From the NCBI GenBank assembly GCA_019775845.1, contig JADQAV010000045.1:1-64000 (forward strand): a stretch of 64,000 nucleotides of DNA, read 5' to 3'. Positions within the stretch are counted from its first letter, which is position 1. Each line of letters starts with the position of its first letter. Positions 35,896-48,814 of the stretch are shown piece by piece. A program made the position numbers and the translations under genes. This DNA is from Myrmaecium sp. VS I D KN 1 (Eukaryota; Ascomycota; Dothideomycetes; Valsariales; Valsariaceae). Under the pieces are notes generated by a model. The model searched no databases. It worked only from the letters and a program-made list of their open reading frames with translations, and was not told the DNA's origin.

Positions 35896-37361
35896 ATGAA
35901 GCTCAATTGTTCTGGGACTCTCCGAGCGGTACGCTCTGCCGCACCACGCGCCAGATTCGCACCTAGATCCATATACTATCGGCAGCTTCATGCGACTGGA
36001 CGGACATGTACAGATGGTGTCTACAGCGATTTGACCGCAATGCGTGTGCGGACACCTTGGATTGAAGCTCTGCGAGAGAAGCAAAAGAAGGACACGGAAA
36101 CCCATAAACAGCCGGCTGAATATCAACCGCCCGAGCGTGACCTCTCGCCCAAGCGTATGTCAGACAGCTACCACAAAGTTGTATGTACCCAATACTTCCA
36201 GACGAAAGAGCAAGCCTGACATCTAGTACCTAGGTGATTCCACTTGGTCGCGATAAATGGCTCCTCGACACGTACCTCAATTCCTCCGGACATATACGGA
36301 TTGGAACTATTTTCATGGATCTGGATGCGCTCGCAGGGGTTGTAGCATATAAACACACCGGGGATTCTGTCACAACAGTGACTGCGGCGTGTGATCGGAT
36401 CACAATCAAGCATCCCTTGACCGAGATTGTCGACCTCGAATTGAGTGGCATGGTCACGTACGCCACAGGGCGAAGCAGTATGGAAGTGTCCCTTCAGGTG
36501 GCCAAGGCACCGCAGGAAGGTGAACGGGTCAAAGAAGAAGACATCCTCCTCACATCCAAATTCACCATGGTCTCACTGGACCCTGTTACGAAGAAGCCAG
36601 TCCCGGTCAGTCCTCTCATTGCCGAAACAGAAGAAGAGAAACGCATGTACGCCGAGGGCGAACGCGACTCCAAACAACGCAAGGAGCTCGCAAAGACCAA
36701 CCTGATCAAACACACGCCCAACGACCTTGAATCCGATCTCATCCACGCAATATGGCAAAAAGAGCTCCAATACCACGACCCGAACGACCCCGTCCGCCGA
36801 CCCAGCAACGTTTACTTCATGCACGAGACCAAGCTCCAAACGGCCGCCATCATGCAGCCCCAATACCGCAACCGCCACCACTTCATGATCTTCGGCGGCT
36901 TCCTGCTCAAGCAAACGTTCGAGCTCGCGTTCTGCTGCGCCGCCTCCCTCGCCCGCACCCGGCCCACCTTCGTCTCCCTCGACCCGTCCACCTTCCAGAA
37001 CCCGGTCCCCGTCGGCAGCGTCCTCTACCTGAAGGCCACCGTCGTCTACACCGAGCCCCCGCTCGTCCCCGGCGCCGACGACCCGCCGCCGGAGACGGAG
37101 CAGAGCAAGTACACGCGCGTGCAGGTGCGCGTCGACAGCAAGGTGCGCAACGTCGAGCACGGGGAGACGAAGCCGACCGGCCAGTTCAACTACACCTTCC
37201 TGGTCGAGGGCGATATCAAGGTGATGCCCAAGACGTACACCGAGTTCATGATGTACATCGACGCGCGCCGTCGTGCGAAGCAGGTTGCCGAAATTATGGA
37301 GACGGCCACGGTGGGCGAGTTGGGCGATAAGATCGCGTCGAGGGCAAGGGTCACGGAGTAG
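35896..37361 (+). CDS. mitochondrial acyl-CoA thioesterase (ACOT9-like, double hotdog)
   Basis: Hydrolyses acyl-CoA to free acid and CoA, probably in the mitochondrial matrix. Two exons, 35896-36180 and 36234-37361, are joined in phase 0 over a 53-nt intron (GTATGT, CCTGAC, CCTAG), giving 470 aa. The N-terminus is Arg/Ala/Ser-rich with almost no acids (TLRAVRSAAPRARFAPRS), a good mitochondrial presequence. Two hotdog domains follow: the first from DKWLLDTYLNSSGHIRIGTIFMDLDALAG, the second from NVYFMHETKLQTAAIMQPQYRNRHH with IFGGFLLKQTFELAFCCA, the helix characteristic of ACOT9-type enzymes. A charged linker (EEEKRMYAEGERDSKQRKEL) separates them. From 36750 the gene switches to very C-rich codons. 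Family sure; substrate chain length unknown. Confidence 0.9.
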
Positions 37362-38123
37362 GTAGGGAGGGCACGCGATCCCTGGTGGTTTGTTGGCGTT
37401 GACACGGGCGTTATGTTCGTTGATGGTGGGGGTTTGAGAGCATCCTGTATATACTTAGTTTAGAGCGCGCGGAGATGCTCCGCAACAGATGACACGGCAA
37501 CGTGAAGATATATCAGAAGACGACCATTTTTCGAAGAATGTTCTTAGAGAAGATGACATATAATGAAGTATAAAAACAGGAATTCAATGCCCGCTGCGAT
37601 CTTGGTGGATATAGTGATGATGTCTAGGAGTAGTAGCGCGCCAGAAGAAAACCAGAAAAAAAAAAAAAACCGGAAAGAAAATGAAAAGAAGTTGAAAGAA
37701 AAGCGCGCGCTGCTGGAAAATGCTGCCGAGACCTAAGAAACATCACCGTCTCTTCAAACGCCATGTTATCCAGAAAACATAAAAAGAGGGGAAAAACAGA
37801 AGAATAGGGGACGCCGGATGCTGGATGCTGGATGCATGCATGCGCGCCAGTCGCGAGAGAGGAATCATCCTGAGGCAGTGTCGGAAGCCCCAGTCGTTGT
37901 TCAAACCGGGCCGTTTCCACTGCCCTCCAGCTGCGGCGAAGTGGGTCCGGAGGCGATCCGAGGTGGGGCGGGGGGCGCTATTCCCGGCTTTCAGCAGACC
38001 GAAAAAAAGGGGTCTCGTCTTCCCCTTCCGCCAATTCCTCCTCCTCCTCCTCCTCCTCACACGATGAAACCCGAAGCCGGGGAAGCGGTGTCCAAAGTTC
38101 TTTCTTTCTTCAAGTGTGGAGGC
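37362..38123. other. convergent 3' region
   Basis: Between the thioesterase stop and the small Cys-rich gene on the minus strand. Contains an A-rich tract near 37655-37690, three GATGCTG units with GCATGCATGC at 37815-37845, and a CTC run at 38037-38057. No gene supported. Confidence 0.4.
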
Positions 38124-38348
38124 TCACAACTCATCGAGCTCGTACTCGAGCGAGCAGTCCTCGGAGCAGTCGGCGCAGTAGTAGTTGGAGAAGCCGCCGC
38201 AGGTGACCTGCATGTTCTTGCACATGTCGATGCTCCAGGCGTCGTAGGAGTAGCCGGACAGCAGCCGGTTCGGGCAGATCTCGACGCTGTTGGCCCAGAT
38301 GTAGTAGTCGTGGTTGCAGTAGTACCAGGAGTAGGTGAAGGAGCACAT
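38124..38348 (-). CDS. small Cys-rich protein starting MC, unknown function
   Basis: Intronless 74-aa frame, rich in Cys (eight), Tyr and Trp: MCSFTYSWYYCNH at the start, EICP near 24, MCKNMQVTCGG in the middle and YYCADCSEDC near the end, then an acidic tail (YELDEL). No signal peptide, so probably intracellular; the His and paired Cys suggest metal binding. The layout (MC start, Cys-x-His pair, C..., closing CxxC) resembles the unlinked frame at 10099-10332, with little sequence identity. TATATA at about 38529-38535 lies some 180 bp upstream, and T-rich promoter sequence follows. The overlapping frame 38131-38346 on the same strand is Leu/Arg-rich and looks like a shadow. Composition and context favour a real gene. 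Confidence 0.55.
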   Translation of the reverse strand: MCSFTYSWYYCNHDYYIWANSVEICPNRLLSGYSYDAWSIDMCKNMQVTCGGFSNYYCADCSEDCSLEYELDEL

Positions 38349-41300
38349 CGTGTCTTGTGGTGTTGTGGAGTGGTTGGATGTGGTCGCCGGGGTGGGAAGG
38401 CTGTGGAGACAGATTGGTTTTCGCTCTGACTTTCTTTCTTATGTATTGCTTGATGTGTTGCTTTGCTGTGAAGTCGAAGCGAGTGTTGTTGAATGAATGG
38501 CGGTAGCGAGTGTGGTTTGCGGCACAGGTATATATCTGGTGATGCGCGGCGGTGTGCGGGTAGTCGGGCTTCGATATAGCTCTTCCAGGTGTTCTAGGCC
38601 GAGTTGCTTGTTCTAAGAATGAGGTCCTCTTGCTCTAAAGGGGTATGGTTCTTTGTTTTGAGTGATATGGGAAGAAAGAAAAGAGTGAAAGGAAGCAGCA
38701 CGAGGTGAAATGGGATGAAAGGATTATATATAATCATTCATTCAGCACAGCGCCATTTTTCCCCCTCCTTCCGTTAGTGAACCTCAAGCCAGCGGACCCG
38801 GCTGAGGCGACTCTGCAGGCCGAGAAGCGCTGATGGTCCGCTTCGTGGTTGGTAAGGCCAATCCTAAAAAAAAAAGAAGGTGAAAGGGACAGGCCACCAA
38901 GGTTTTAGCCAGGGTCCATCAGCATGGCACTTCACCAAAACCCCGATTCGGTCCAGGGCCAGGGACAACGACGACGACGACGGGACTCGGGAGACGACGA
39001 ATGGGAGGGGACCCTTGATCCGGCAATCCGGCGGTACCACGAAAAGGTACCACTGGGGCTGACCTCCGGACTATCCACACCACGCGGACTTTCTCATGCT
39101 TGTTGGTTTAATAGCCGTTGCCTTTCGCGTGCTGACTCCGACAGCGTGCGCTAAAATGCACCACCTCCGATAGCCCATCCGAAGATCACGAGTGCCTTTT
39201 TTCTCTCTCTCTATCTTCGTGGCCGATGAGTCGTCCGCTCTACGGCCGTCGCTAGACGGATATAGATAATTGTAATCCGCTCAACCTTCCGAGAGACCAC
39301 CCGATATGAAAGCGGTCCAGACTATTCACAGTACTAATGAGTCCTCACCTCGACCCGGTGGAGAGTGAATGGGGGACTCTGGCCTCCCCTCCATCGTATC
39401 CGCCGTGTTCTCGCAGGCCTGCAGCCCACTCCCCACACCATGCTCACTGCAGGTGTGTATCTGCAACGGCAGTCACTCCTAGCGCTCCGCGCTCCCCCTC
39501 ACCTCAACAATGGAGGCAGGCCCTTTTGCAGATGGATCGACCAACCCCCATATTCATTCCCAATTCGGCCGATCCATTCAGGCACAGCACACGAGAGCAG
39601 GCGCAGGGTAACGGGACGCACCTGCAGGTTCGGAGATATGCATATAAACACTGAAATTTCGCTGGCAGCGTCCCTAACGCTGCTCGCTTGCATGACTTCC
39701 TGCCGCTGTCGAAGCTGCCCAGCTCCGCGTGTCCGTCCGCCTAGGTCGCTTCCTCAGACACGTCCACCCCAACTAGCGGTGGGAAGACTCGCCGCCCGCC
39801 CGTCGCCTAATCCCCAGTGGTCTGTTCCTAACGTGTTTCACTCAACATATTCCGTCCCGCGGCAGTCCACACTCCGAGCCGTTGGCTATAGTCCTCAATT
39901 CCTTATCCCCCGCGCTGAAGGAATGGATAAGGAACGGATAAGGACTCGGGTGAGCGCGCGGTCGTCCGTGGGCAAGAAAAAGGCGATAAGAAACGCAGGG
40001 TCCGGCTCCCGGGGCTGCTGCGCCGGGGAAATCGCCAAGGGTTTTGCCGCTTTCATCCCACAACGACCAAGACGACGACAAGTCGAGTCGAGTTGGATCC
40101 GCACGCAGCTCCGTATCCGAACGATGACCCCTCACTACACAAACAGACGACAGAAAATCTCCCTAAGAAAATCTCCCTAAGATAGGTAACATCAAAAATC
40201 GTGAAATATCCTTGTTAAGAACATGTGCAGGTGCCCTCGGACTCAGGCATGCACCATGCCCCCGGGAAATGCAGGGTCTGGGCCCCTCCACCCTCCACCC
40301 TCCCTCGTCTCGCCCCCCGGCCGGCCGCCAAGGGTCCACTCTCCCCGTCAGCCTCCGAAAAACCCGGCATGCCGCTCCAGAACCCTTTCCGGCCCGGGCG
40401 TGTGCCACCAGTGGACGGCTGCTGATTGGTGGATATGATCCGAGCCACCCACCTGAGGCTTGACTGGACGGATCGGAAAGAAAGGCGGTGTGTAGGTTTT
40501 GTATGGACATCCAGATGGCGGTCTGGATATCAACCCCGTCCGAAAGTCGGCCTAGTACAAGCGCAGGTACGACGATGTCGGAGGACGATGGAGATTGACG
40601 CTTTTGTATACGCTTGTACGGAACGTTACCAAGAGACAAACCGAAAATGGAAGCGATAAGTTTGCGCAGACGGACCGCAGCAGTCCTTCATGACTCAAAG
40701 AAGTATGCGATGGCTCGCGAGCTGTGACCAAATCCGCATGCCGTCATACAGAAGCCCACCTCCTCAACTACCACATAACGAAAGAACCATCAAGCGCATG
40801 AACCCGTACAGTAAACTCTAGTAATACTCATTGCGACCATCACTCCCATCCAGCCTGCAACGATCCGTTCCGTACGTATGTACGTACATACACACGTACC
40901 CCATACCCCGGACTCTATTCCCCAAGCACATACATACAGCAATGATATAGCCCCGGTCAAAAAGAAAAAAGGATGACAACAGCGATGAGAAACCCAAAAA
41001 AATAGAAGATACCTCCCGTTATACCTATAAAATAAGAATAAGGGGAAACTCCCAGAAGCGTTTGCCTTTAGACAAGGCTGATCGCGAGGGACGGCCGCCT
41101 GAAATCCATTCACGATTCCGCCCATCATTTAACCCCACTAGCTTCCCTTCTCCATTGCGAAAGCCCGACGCGTGACTCATGATGCCATGATAAAGCGTAG
41201 CAGCCGTAAGCCCAATGGAAAAAATAAAAATATTAGAAAGTCGATGTGCACTCAACGGTCTGTAAACGACCGCGAAAGCAGCGGATAAAGCCCGACTCGT

Positions 41301-41508
41301 CCAAAAAAACAAAAAGGTCCTCTCCCGGCCCCCCGAAAACGCTGCATCCCACGCTGGTGACTGATACAGATGCTGATACTGATAAACAAACTGGAAAAAA
41401 CCGCTCACGCGCAAACGAGCAAGTCGATCGTGAAAAAGCGGCACTGCTAAGAATTCCCGAGAAAAAGCGTGGCGTAAAAGTGACGAAGTAAAGACGCAGC
41501 CGAGGCTC
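38349..41508. other. gene-poor stretch (about 3.2 kb)
   Basis: Promoter of the small Cys-rich gene, then sequence with no supported gene. The frame 39365-40180 (plus, 271 codons) is Arg/Pro/Ser-rich, lacks an early ATG and any domain. Near 40861-40892 there is a palindrome-rich GTACGTATGTACGTACAT run. No RNA gene or mobile element seen. Confidence 0.4.
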
Positions 41509-43174
41509 TCATAGCCCGGCTTCCCTCAGGAGATTTTCGTCGTACTCTAACAGGTTGATTCTCTTCTTGGTGTACTCGAACGCCGAGAAGAAGATGGCGT
41601 TGATGACGCACGAGCGGCTTATGGAGACGGCAAGCCCTAGGAAAGACACCCGTGTCAACAATTGGGTACTTCTGGAGAAGGAGTTCTCATGAACACCTAC
41701 CTCTGTACATATTGCGATTGAAATACTGCACTTTCGGTTTCTCCGTGCGATCTCGGTGGCTTATGAGGCAGTTGCGCTGGTAGATGCTTTTCACGGAATC
41801 AATGGGGTAGATCTGTTGACGAGGATTTTGTCAGCGTCAACCATCCCTGGCGGGTAGTCCCACACAAATGGACTAAGTTAAGACTGGGTAGAACATACAC
41901 AAGCCCAACTGACCAGGCCGCATAGACCTCCAGCGATAACGACAGCCATCGGCGACGTCGGCGAGTTACCTCGCGCGTTTCCGAGGAGCTGTTTCGAGCT
42001 CTCGTACGTTGTGAAGTAGATGGAAGTACCGATGGTGTCGCGGACTACGCGCTGTGGTGTCAGCGATCGTGTTCTCATGGAAGTGGATGCGCCGTCAAGC
42101 GTTTCAGCGTCAGTCGCGTCTAAATTAACCACTTACGCAAATGGAGGTGAAACCCAGAGTACAATCCGCTAATCCCTCTATGTCTGACGAGGTTGAGAGC
42201 CGTCTTGATGGTGCCCTTATTCTGATAGCTGCGACGCAACTTATCGTCGCTACCAGGTTGATTCTTTGAATTTGCCATCAGGACAGAGACCTGAGCGCTC
42301 AGTTTCGTGAGCTCAAAGGGACCTGGCATTTCGAAAGTCAGCGACCATTTCTCCACGAAGATAACATCAGCTCGCTGGGGCCCTTACATGCAACGGCTGT
42401 GATACATGCTCCGGAAATAGCACCGGATGCACCAAAGCACCCAATCGTGTATAGGTTGGGTAGTGCGCCCTCGGTATTTGCAATTGCTAGGGGCGAAGTG
42501 CCGGTGGTTTTATGGATCCAATCGTCAAGATGGTATTTGGCCCGCTGGTATATCGAGAATGACAGGGTGCGAACAAGTGTAATGCTAGCCAGCGGTGACC
42601 AGACGCCTGGGCTCACTCAGTCAGCATGGTTCTTGCCTACAGCGCAATGGACTTTCCAACACATACCACGCCAGAAACCGTGAAAGCCTTCATTCCTATA
42701 GGTATCTTTTACACAGTCGGAGAACGAGTTGAAGTGGTAACTGCGCCAATGTGCTGTCAGGTAACAGTCCCAATTAATTAAGCTGCGACGTAATATGGCT
42801 GAGACTCACGCTTGCATTCGCGTCTTAACCGAATCCAAGGGATACTGTACGGATTTCCATCAGCGGTCGACTCATAGCAACGGAGGATCACCTGATTTTG
42901 AACATACCGCAGAAAAAGTGCTCAACAAGCTACTCGTGCTCGCTGCAATCTCCGTTCGATATTTCTTCACCCATCGCCGGGCTTGGTGCTCATACAAAGC
43001 AGCGGGAGATGGTGGTAGAGCATTTGCTCGCGCTGTGAATTGTTGAAAGGTGTCGGTTGGTCGCGCGGCGTCTCCAGCTCCTTTCGCTCCACCGTCACTC
43101 CTGGCTTCCTCCGTTCTCCGGCTCTCGGGCATGCTGGCTTGGATCGCTAGCTGTTGAAGACCTTTGGCGGGCAT
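41509..43174 (-). CDS. mitochondrial carrier family protein (YFR045W/MRX20-like)
   Basis: Inner-membrane solute carrier, substrate unknown. Eight exons on the minus strand: 43174-42908, 42844-42810, 42740-42667, 42606-42388, 42322-42137, 42044-41899, 41812-41701 and 41636-41509; 388 aa. All introns are 60-92 nt, several with CTGAC branches. The three signature repeats are YPLDSVKTRMQ, CPFELTKLSAQ (a degenerate second copy without the first Pro-x-Asp) and YPIDSVKSIYQRNCL; the last, with VQYFNRNMYRGL and SRSCVINAIFFSAFEYTKKRI, is what suggests the YFR045W group. Six membrane helices are plausible, the first one weak. The start at 43174 gives a Ser/Arg/Ala N-terminus; M15 is an alternative. Intron 5 skips a better-looking CACAG for GCGTAG seven nt later, which alone yields FHLHL/LRDTIGTSIYF. 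Confidence 0.88.
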
Positions 43175-44549
43175 ACCAAGGTCCTCAAGGCAATCGCGAC
43201 AAGGCCAGCAGCCAAGGGCAGTGCTCCATTAAGACCCCAGGGCCCAGATACCGGTCGCTGCAAGGAATTGGTGGCCTTTTAGGGTGATTCAACGGTATAG
43301 GGAGGGCGTATCGCGGACGATTGTGTGAACAGCGTGGTGGTAAAAGGTTTCCTGGCGAGAAGTTGCAATGATGTAGTGCGCGTAGCGGGGTGTAGCGCCA
43401 ACGGTGGCTTGGGAAAAGGACCAGGCGAAGGAAGGAGCGCCTTGTTGGTGCGGGAAACTGATCGGCGCCCGTCTCCGCGAGGAGAGCCTGAGGTGCTAAA
43501 AAGGCGGTGATAAGTACAACCTCGAGCACGGCGATGCCAGTCAACTGCCTACAACTACAACTTCGCCAGCTTGCTGTTGACTCACTTGCTTCAACCTCCG
43601 TCAGACGATGCGAGCCCCTCATGTGAGCTGACTGTCACTTCATTCTCCAGCTTTGCGCCGCCAGGTTACGGGTGCGACGGCGCTCTCCCGCTCGCTTTGC
43701 GACCACGCGCTTTGTGTTCATCCCGCCAGTACAGTTCGCCAACGGAGCTTTGTTCGACCTCTAGGAATCCTTCCGTTGCCCTGAGGCCTTCACAACCGAG
43801 GAGCTCTCATTCGACGGAGCCCCTCAGATCGTCAGAAACAGCTCCGGATGTACCGACACATGCTCAAAGATGCACAAATCGAGTGAGGTCGTACGCACCC
43901 AGCTTAGCTGCTTCGGGAATCGCAAAGTGCGGGGAAAGCTATCCACAACTCCCAATCACCGCAGCCCTGGGCCTTGATGAGAGGAACGAGGAAAAGAGCA
44001 TGTGAACTCCAGTGATGACTTGGCCTTGCTACGGTAAGCGCGGCGAGGCGTTGAAATGCATGACAGCCTTGTACCTGCTGATACCACCTCCATCCCACTC
44101 TGGAGCGCTATAATCCAAGGTTCAATTCGAAAGGGCTACTCTTAAAAGGAAAAGAATTAATTGCCTACTGGTTACCGGCTACTTCTCATTTCGTCTTGCC
44201 TTTTTTTTCTTTTCTCTGACAACTTCTTTGATATGAATTACAAGAGCAGGGTTCTTTCAACTGCTCTTATCACGTGTGTAGACGAGCGTATTCTCCCTTG
44301 CCAGACACCCGGCTCCAGTTTATCCTGCCACCTCTCATTCTCAGGTTTCATTCCTCTCACGTTTCCTCAATATGATCTACGAGTCGGGGACAGCCTTCTG
44401 CCACATGGCTGCGTTCAACGCGATTGACGCGGCTGAGCGCGTCACAATGGAATTTGCCCTCTCATCCAGTGCAGATGATGGCAGCGTCGGCCATGACCTG
44501 CTTCAGCTTAGAAACTATTTCCTGGTGCACGACAGTTGCTGCGGAGGCA
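43175..44549. other. intergenic, divergent promoter region
   Basis: Between the carrier gene (minus) and the AXL2-like gene (plus). Several short frames but no motif. The T-rich stretch at 44200-44370 is a likely promoter or leader of the AXL2-like gene. Confidence 0.4.
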
Positions 44550-44664
44550 ATGGCTTCGAATTATTTTGCACTTGAGCTATCTGGCGGTGCCTTCGCGCCG
44601 TCACAGAGCCAGCAATCGTACGCAATCTCTCAAATTTCTTTGACAATGTTGACTGACCAGATAG

Positions 44665-47600
44665 TAGCAGCAAATTACTGGTCCTATTGATCCTTCTGCT
44701 TACATCTAAAGCACTAGCGACTTCGAGCGTTGTCTTCCCTTTCAATTCGCAGGTTCCGCCAGTAGCTCGGAGTGGCCAGCCTTTCAGCTTTCAGTTCTCG
44801 GCCACTACGTTCACATCCGAAGATGACCTCCAATATACGCTGTCCAGTGCGCCATCGTGGCTATCCTTGGATAGCGGCTCGCGCACTCTCTGGGGCACGC
44901 CTGGTACAGCCGATATCGGGCCTAAGACCTTCCAGTTGGCAGCCTTGGACGCCGAGGGCACTGCGGCAATGCAGTGCACTCTGGAGGTGACGGACGTAGA
45001 GGGCCCGTGACTCGGAAAGGATATATCCGAACAACTGAAGGATTTTGGGAGGCTTTCGGCTCAGTCAACCCTACCTCTGGTGTCAGGTGTGGGGTTTGAT
45101 ATTCAATTTGTCCCGAAATTTTCTCTTGCCCCAGAAACGTCTCCTACTACGCTACTCTGTCCGATCATACGCCTTTGCCCTCTTGGATATCGTTTGACCC
45201 GGCGGAATTGCGATTCTCTGGTACGCCGCCACAGCTGAGCTCATCGCCTCAATATTTCGATATTCTTCTCATTGCGTCGGATATTGTGGGTTTTGCCGGC
45301 GCAGCAGCGCCATTTACGTTGGTTGTCGGCACGCATACGCTGGCTTTCGACTCCATTGATTTGGAATTCAATATTACAGGTGACGAGGGTGTGAATATCC
45401 AGTCCATCAGCCAGCACTTGACGTTAGATGGCAAAAGTATCGTAGACGGTGATCTAAGCAACTCCACTGCCCAGATCCCTTCGTGGCTATCATTTGATCC
45501 GAAATCTCTGTCACTCAGTGGAAAAGAACCCGAAGGAACCATGTCTGAAAACGTTACAATCAGCGTGCAGGACCAATTTGGCGATCTCGCTAGTACCACC
45601 TTACATATCCTGTTCATTTCTGGACTCTTGGTGGGCGAGGTCGGCACGTTAAATGCCACAATAGGCGAGGAATTTCGCTATACCATAAATCGCGACATTC
45701 TAGGACAACAACACGTCACGCTAGAGATAGACCTTGGAGCCGCTGGCGCCTGGCTAAAATTCGACCCAGCCTCCCTTTCCATCAGCGGCACTATTCCAGA
45801 GGATGCGAAGCCCCAGACTATATCAGCTAGATTAACTGCGACATCCAACGAGACCACCTCGGAATCCTCCCAAAACTTTCAAATCCGCATCACTTCCCCA
45901 AAAGAACTCCTTCCGAGTCAGACCAGTCCATCCTCTCAGCCTTCGGCTACTTCGACTGATCCAGCGTCAACCATGAGCGGGGAACGAAAAGATAAAAGGA
46001 ACGTGGCAGTCATAGCCGGCATTGTGACCGCCATCGTAGTAGCCATACTCATCCTTGCAATCCTCCCCATCTATTGCAAAAAGCTCAAACGCCGGGCGAA
46101 GACCCCGCCCAGACCCGAGATATCTCGCCCAATTGTGCAAGGCGATGGTTGGCATGAGCAGGACTTACATTTGGAGGATGACCTTGAGAAGGGAGAATCT
46201 GTACGAGAACGAACGCCAGAAAAGCCACCACAAATCCCCTGGACTGTGCCTATCCCTGCGAGATCGTCAAAGCGGCAGACCAAGAACCGGCAATCCGCAG
46301 TCAGCTCTATTGGTGATGGAGAGGCCAATATTTTGACCGAGTTTGAGCGCTCTTCGTACGGTTTTAACCACGATGCTGCACCTTCCCATGCACCTCATGA
46401 GTCGATGAAGATCCCGACCGAGATGGCGCGCGTCTCTCGTCCAGGAGTGACCACACCGAAACATCGATCCAGGACTATGACAGTATACCGCGACTCTCAG
46501 CATCGCGCTGGGCTGCCGGTGAACCGTCGTCTCACTGAGCTCGGCCATGGGCGTCGAGTCTCTTTAGGGCGAAGTACAGCAAGCTTTTCGGCGCTCACCC
46601 GTCGTATGCGCGATTGTGGTTCTGCTAGCTCTTACAGCACGAAAACAACCAGCATCCTATCAGCAACACCATCGGCATTCCCCCAACCTCCCGGGCACTT
46701 GTCCTCCAGACATACGACTGTCTACCGATCTGCGTCAAACCGTCACCGCAGCATACGGATCGTATCCAACGTCAGCGAAGTCGACAAACCGGATAGGCGT
46801 ACCCCGCATGAGCGACGGCAGAGCTACATCAGGAATCGAGCATCATATCGCTCTCCTTTCTTTACTTCCGCTGCTGCGAGTTCGTCGCGTGCTTCCTCGA
46901 ACACTCACCGTCAGATTGTGTTCCCCGCAGATACCCCTAGCCCGGTGTCTATCAAGATGTCAAAGGCAATGCGAGAGCCTACTCCAGCATCGGCCATGGA
47001 CGCCACCGTCGAAACCGATCCCGACACCACTGCATGTGATGAAGGATTTGATGCACCGCTACAAAAACAGCCTCATCCCCGACATTCCATCTCTTCGTTC
47101 AAATCCCGCCTCTCCTGGCTTACGGACTCAGATACACATCCTGCCTTCAGGGTTCAAAAAAGCCAGGGGAAAGCGAAGAGGGAGAAGTTTCGATCTACCC
47201 CTGTAGGACACGGGGTCACCAAGCACGATAATGATCGGTTCTCGTCGATATTCCGGGACAGCCTCTTCACTAGGCCTATGCCATCCAGTCTCATTGGCAT
47301 CGACCAGTCTCTGCGCTCTACTACCAGAGGCAGTCTACGTAGCCGCAGCACAATGGTAGCAGGCAGGAGCGCAGCACTGGAAAGGGAAAGCATCTACGAG
47401 GATGTTGAAATTGAAGGGAGCAGTGTATACTCCACGGTCAAAGACGAGTCGGACGCGGAGGCTACAGCTGCTGAAGATGAAGCTCATTACAGCCCAGTCG
47501 TTCCTGTCAACAATGAGACAGGTACGACACAAGCTCCAGAGGCATCAGTGCCAGCTTCGCAGGAGCGTGGTCGAGCTCTCTCCCGCACTCTACGAAAGGA

Positions 47601-48090
47601 TCCGCCGCCCCGCCAGTCAGCGCCGCGCAACCGGTTCACTCTTCCGCCCGCCCTCCGCATCGTTCGCAACCTTCGCAACAAAAGTAAATCCCGGAAGCTC
47701 AAACGCAACAGCTACGTCGACAATATCGCCTCCACGCCCCCGTCTCACAAGGAGACGTCGCAGGCTGTCCGTCATCAACCATCCCATCATTTCCAAATAA
47801 CCCGCTCCACCACCCCTTCACCATCGACTTCGCCCACTTCGAATTATCTGATAGGCACACCAGACCACAACGGACATGCTACCAGCGCAGACCCGCCGTT
47901 TCACTCCTCCCCTCCCATGCTTGACTGCACCTCACCCGGTGCTGACATCGACCTCCCATTCCCCCGCACCGAAGAGCTCAGTCCTACTCTCGCATCCTCC
48001 CCTTACATCACAACCCACCACTCGCATACGAGAATGAACCAACACAACCTCCAACCCCTTCACCCTTCCGCCCCCTCTCCTCCAACATAA
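44665..48090 (+). CDS. AXL2-like cadherin-repeat membrane protein, reading frame interrupted
   Basis: Homologue of the bud-site/polarity protein Axl2 (Bud10). A hydrophobic signal segment (KLLVLLILLLTSKALA) is followed by FPFNSQVPPVARSGQPFSF and four cadherin-like (CADG) repeats, each with a PSWL/ISFDP or similar block, then a single membrane helix (VAVIAGIVTAIVVAILILAI) with a basic stop-transfer KKLKRR and a long disordered cytosolic tail. The signal segment lacks an ATG in frame; a 68-nt exon 44550-44617 spliced to 44665 (donor GTACGC, CTGAC branch, ATAG) would supply one. The frame is broken twice: an in-frame TGA at 45008-45010 between homologous segments, and a one-base frame change near 45148, just before YYATLSDHTPLPSW. 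From 45150 to 48090 it is open for about 970 codons. Either a recently damaged gene or sequence errors. Confidence 0.75.
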
Positions 48091-48814
48091 CCACCTCCCG
48101 AGGCGGCAGCGGTGTCACCAGCAAAAACCCCACCACCACTCTCCTCCGTCCAGATCCAGCCCCGCAATCCCGCGCATGCAGCGACGCCAGCAACCACAGC
48201 AGCATCATCGACCGGCCCCGCCCACGGCCCCGATCCCACCTCACCACACAGCCACCCCCTCCGCGACTTCCCAGCGCACGGAAGCGCACCCCGCTCTCCA
48301 CGCTGCCCACAAACCGCACCAGCACCAGCACCAACAGCCGCCGCTACACCCACAACGACGCGGCCCGCACCGCCGCCGCTGCATCCACGTCCCGCGCGCC
48401 CCCCAAATCCTCCCTCACCCGCCTCGGCTCGCCGCCTACGACCTCGACCCCAACCACGACGACGCAGACGGCAACGAGCCAAGCGCGCTCGACGCCTCCT
48501 CCCTCCACGGCCCGGGAGATGGCCGAGGAGGAGAAAGTGGTGGTGGCGTCTCGCTCCACCTCCCCCGCCCGCCCACCCGGGGCAAGATTGCCCCCGGCAC
48601 GCTGAGCGCGGCGATGCAGTTTGGCTCGCAGGTCTGGCCCGCGGTTGGGGAGGGGAAGGGGGAGGATGTTGTGCGGTGGGGGTATGGCGGTGGCGGTGGC
48701 GGTGGTAGGAGGGCTGGGGCGGGGAGGAGAGCGTCGCCGTTGAGGAGCATGGCGACGACGGCGGCGGAGAGTGAGGGAGATGGGGAGGGCGAGCTGAGTA
48801 TGCGGTTCTTGTAG
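48091..48814 (+). other. possible former C-terminal part of the AXL2-like gene
   Basis: After the stop at 48090 a Ser/Thr/Pro-rich frame, shifted by two bases and already open from about 48010 (PPLAYENEPTQPPTPSPFRPL), continues to about 48606; a third frame then runs to a stop at 48814 (ending SMRFL). Low complexity means these could be chance, since the DNA is extremely C-rich then G-rich. If real, they imply two more frame changes in the gene's 3' part. Confidence 0.3.

Noticed and set aside
39365-40180. 271-codon plus-strand frame
   Set aside because: Starts at a non-ATG codon, Arg/Pro-rich, no motif.
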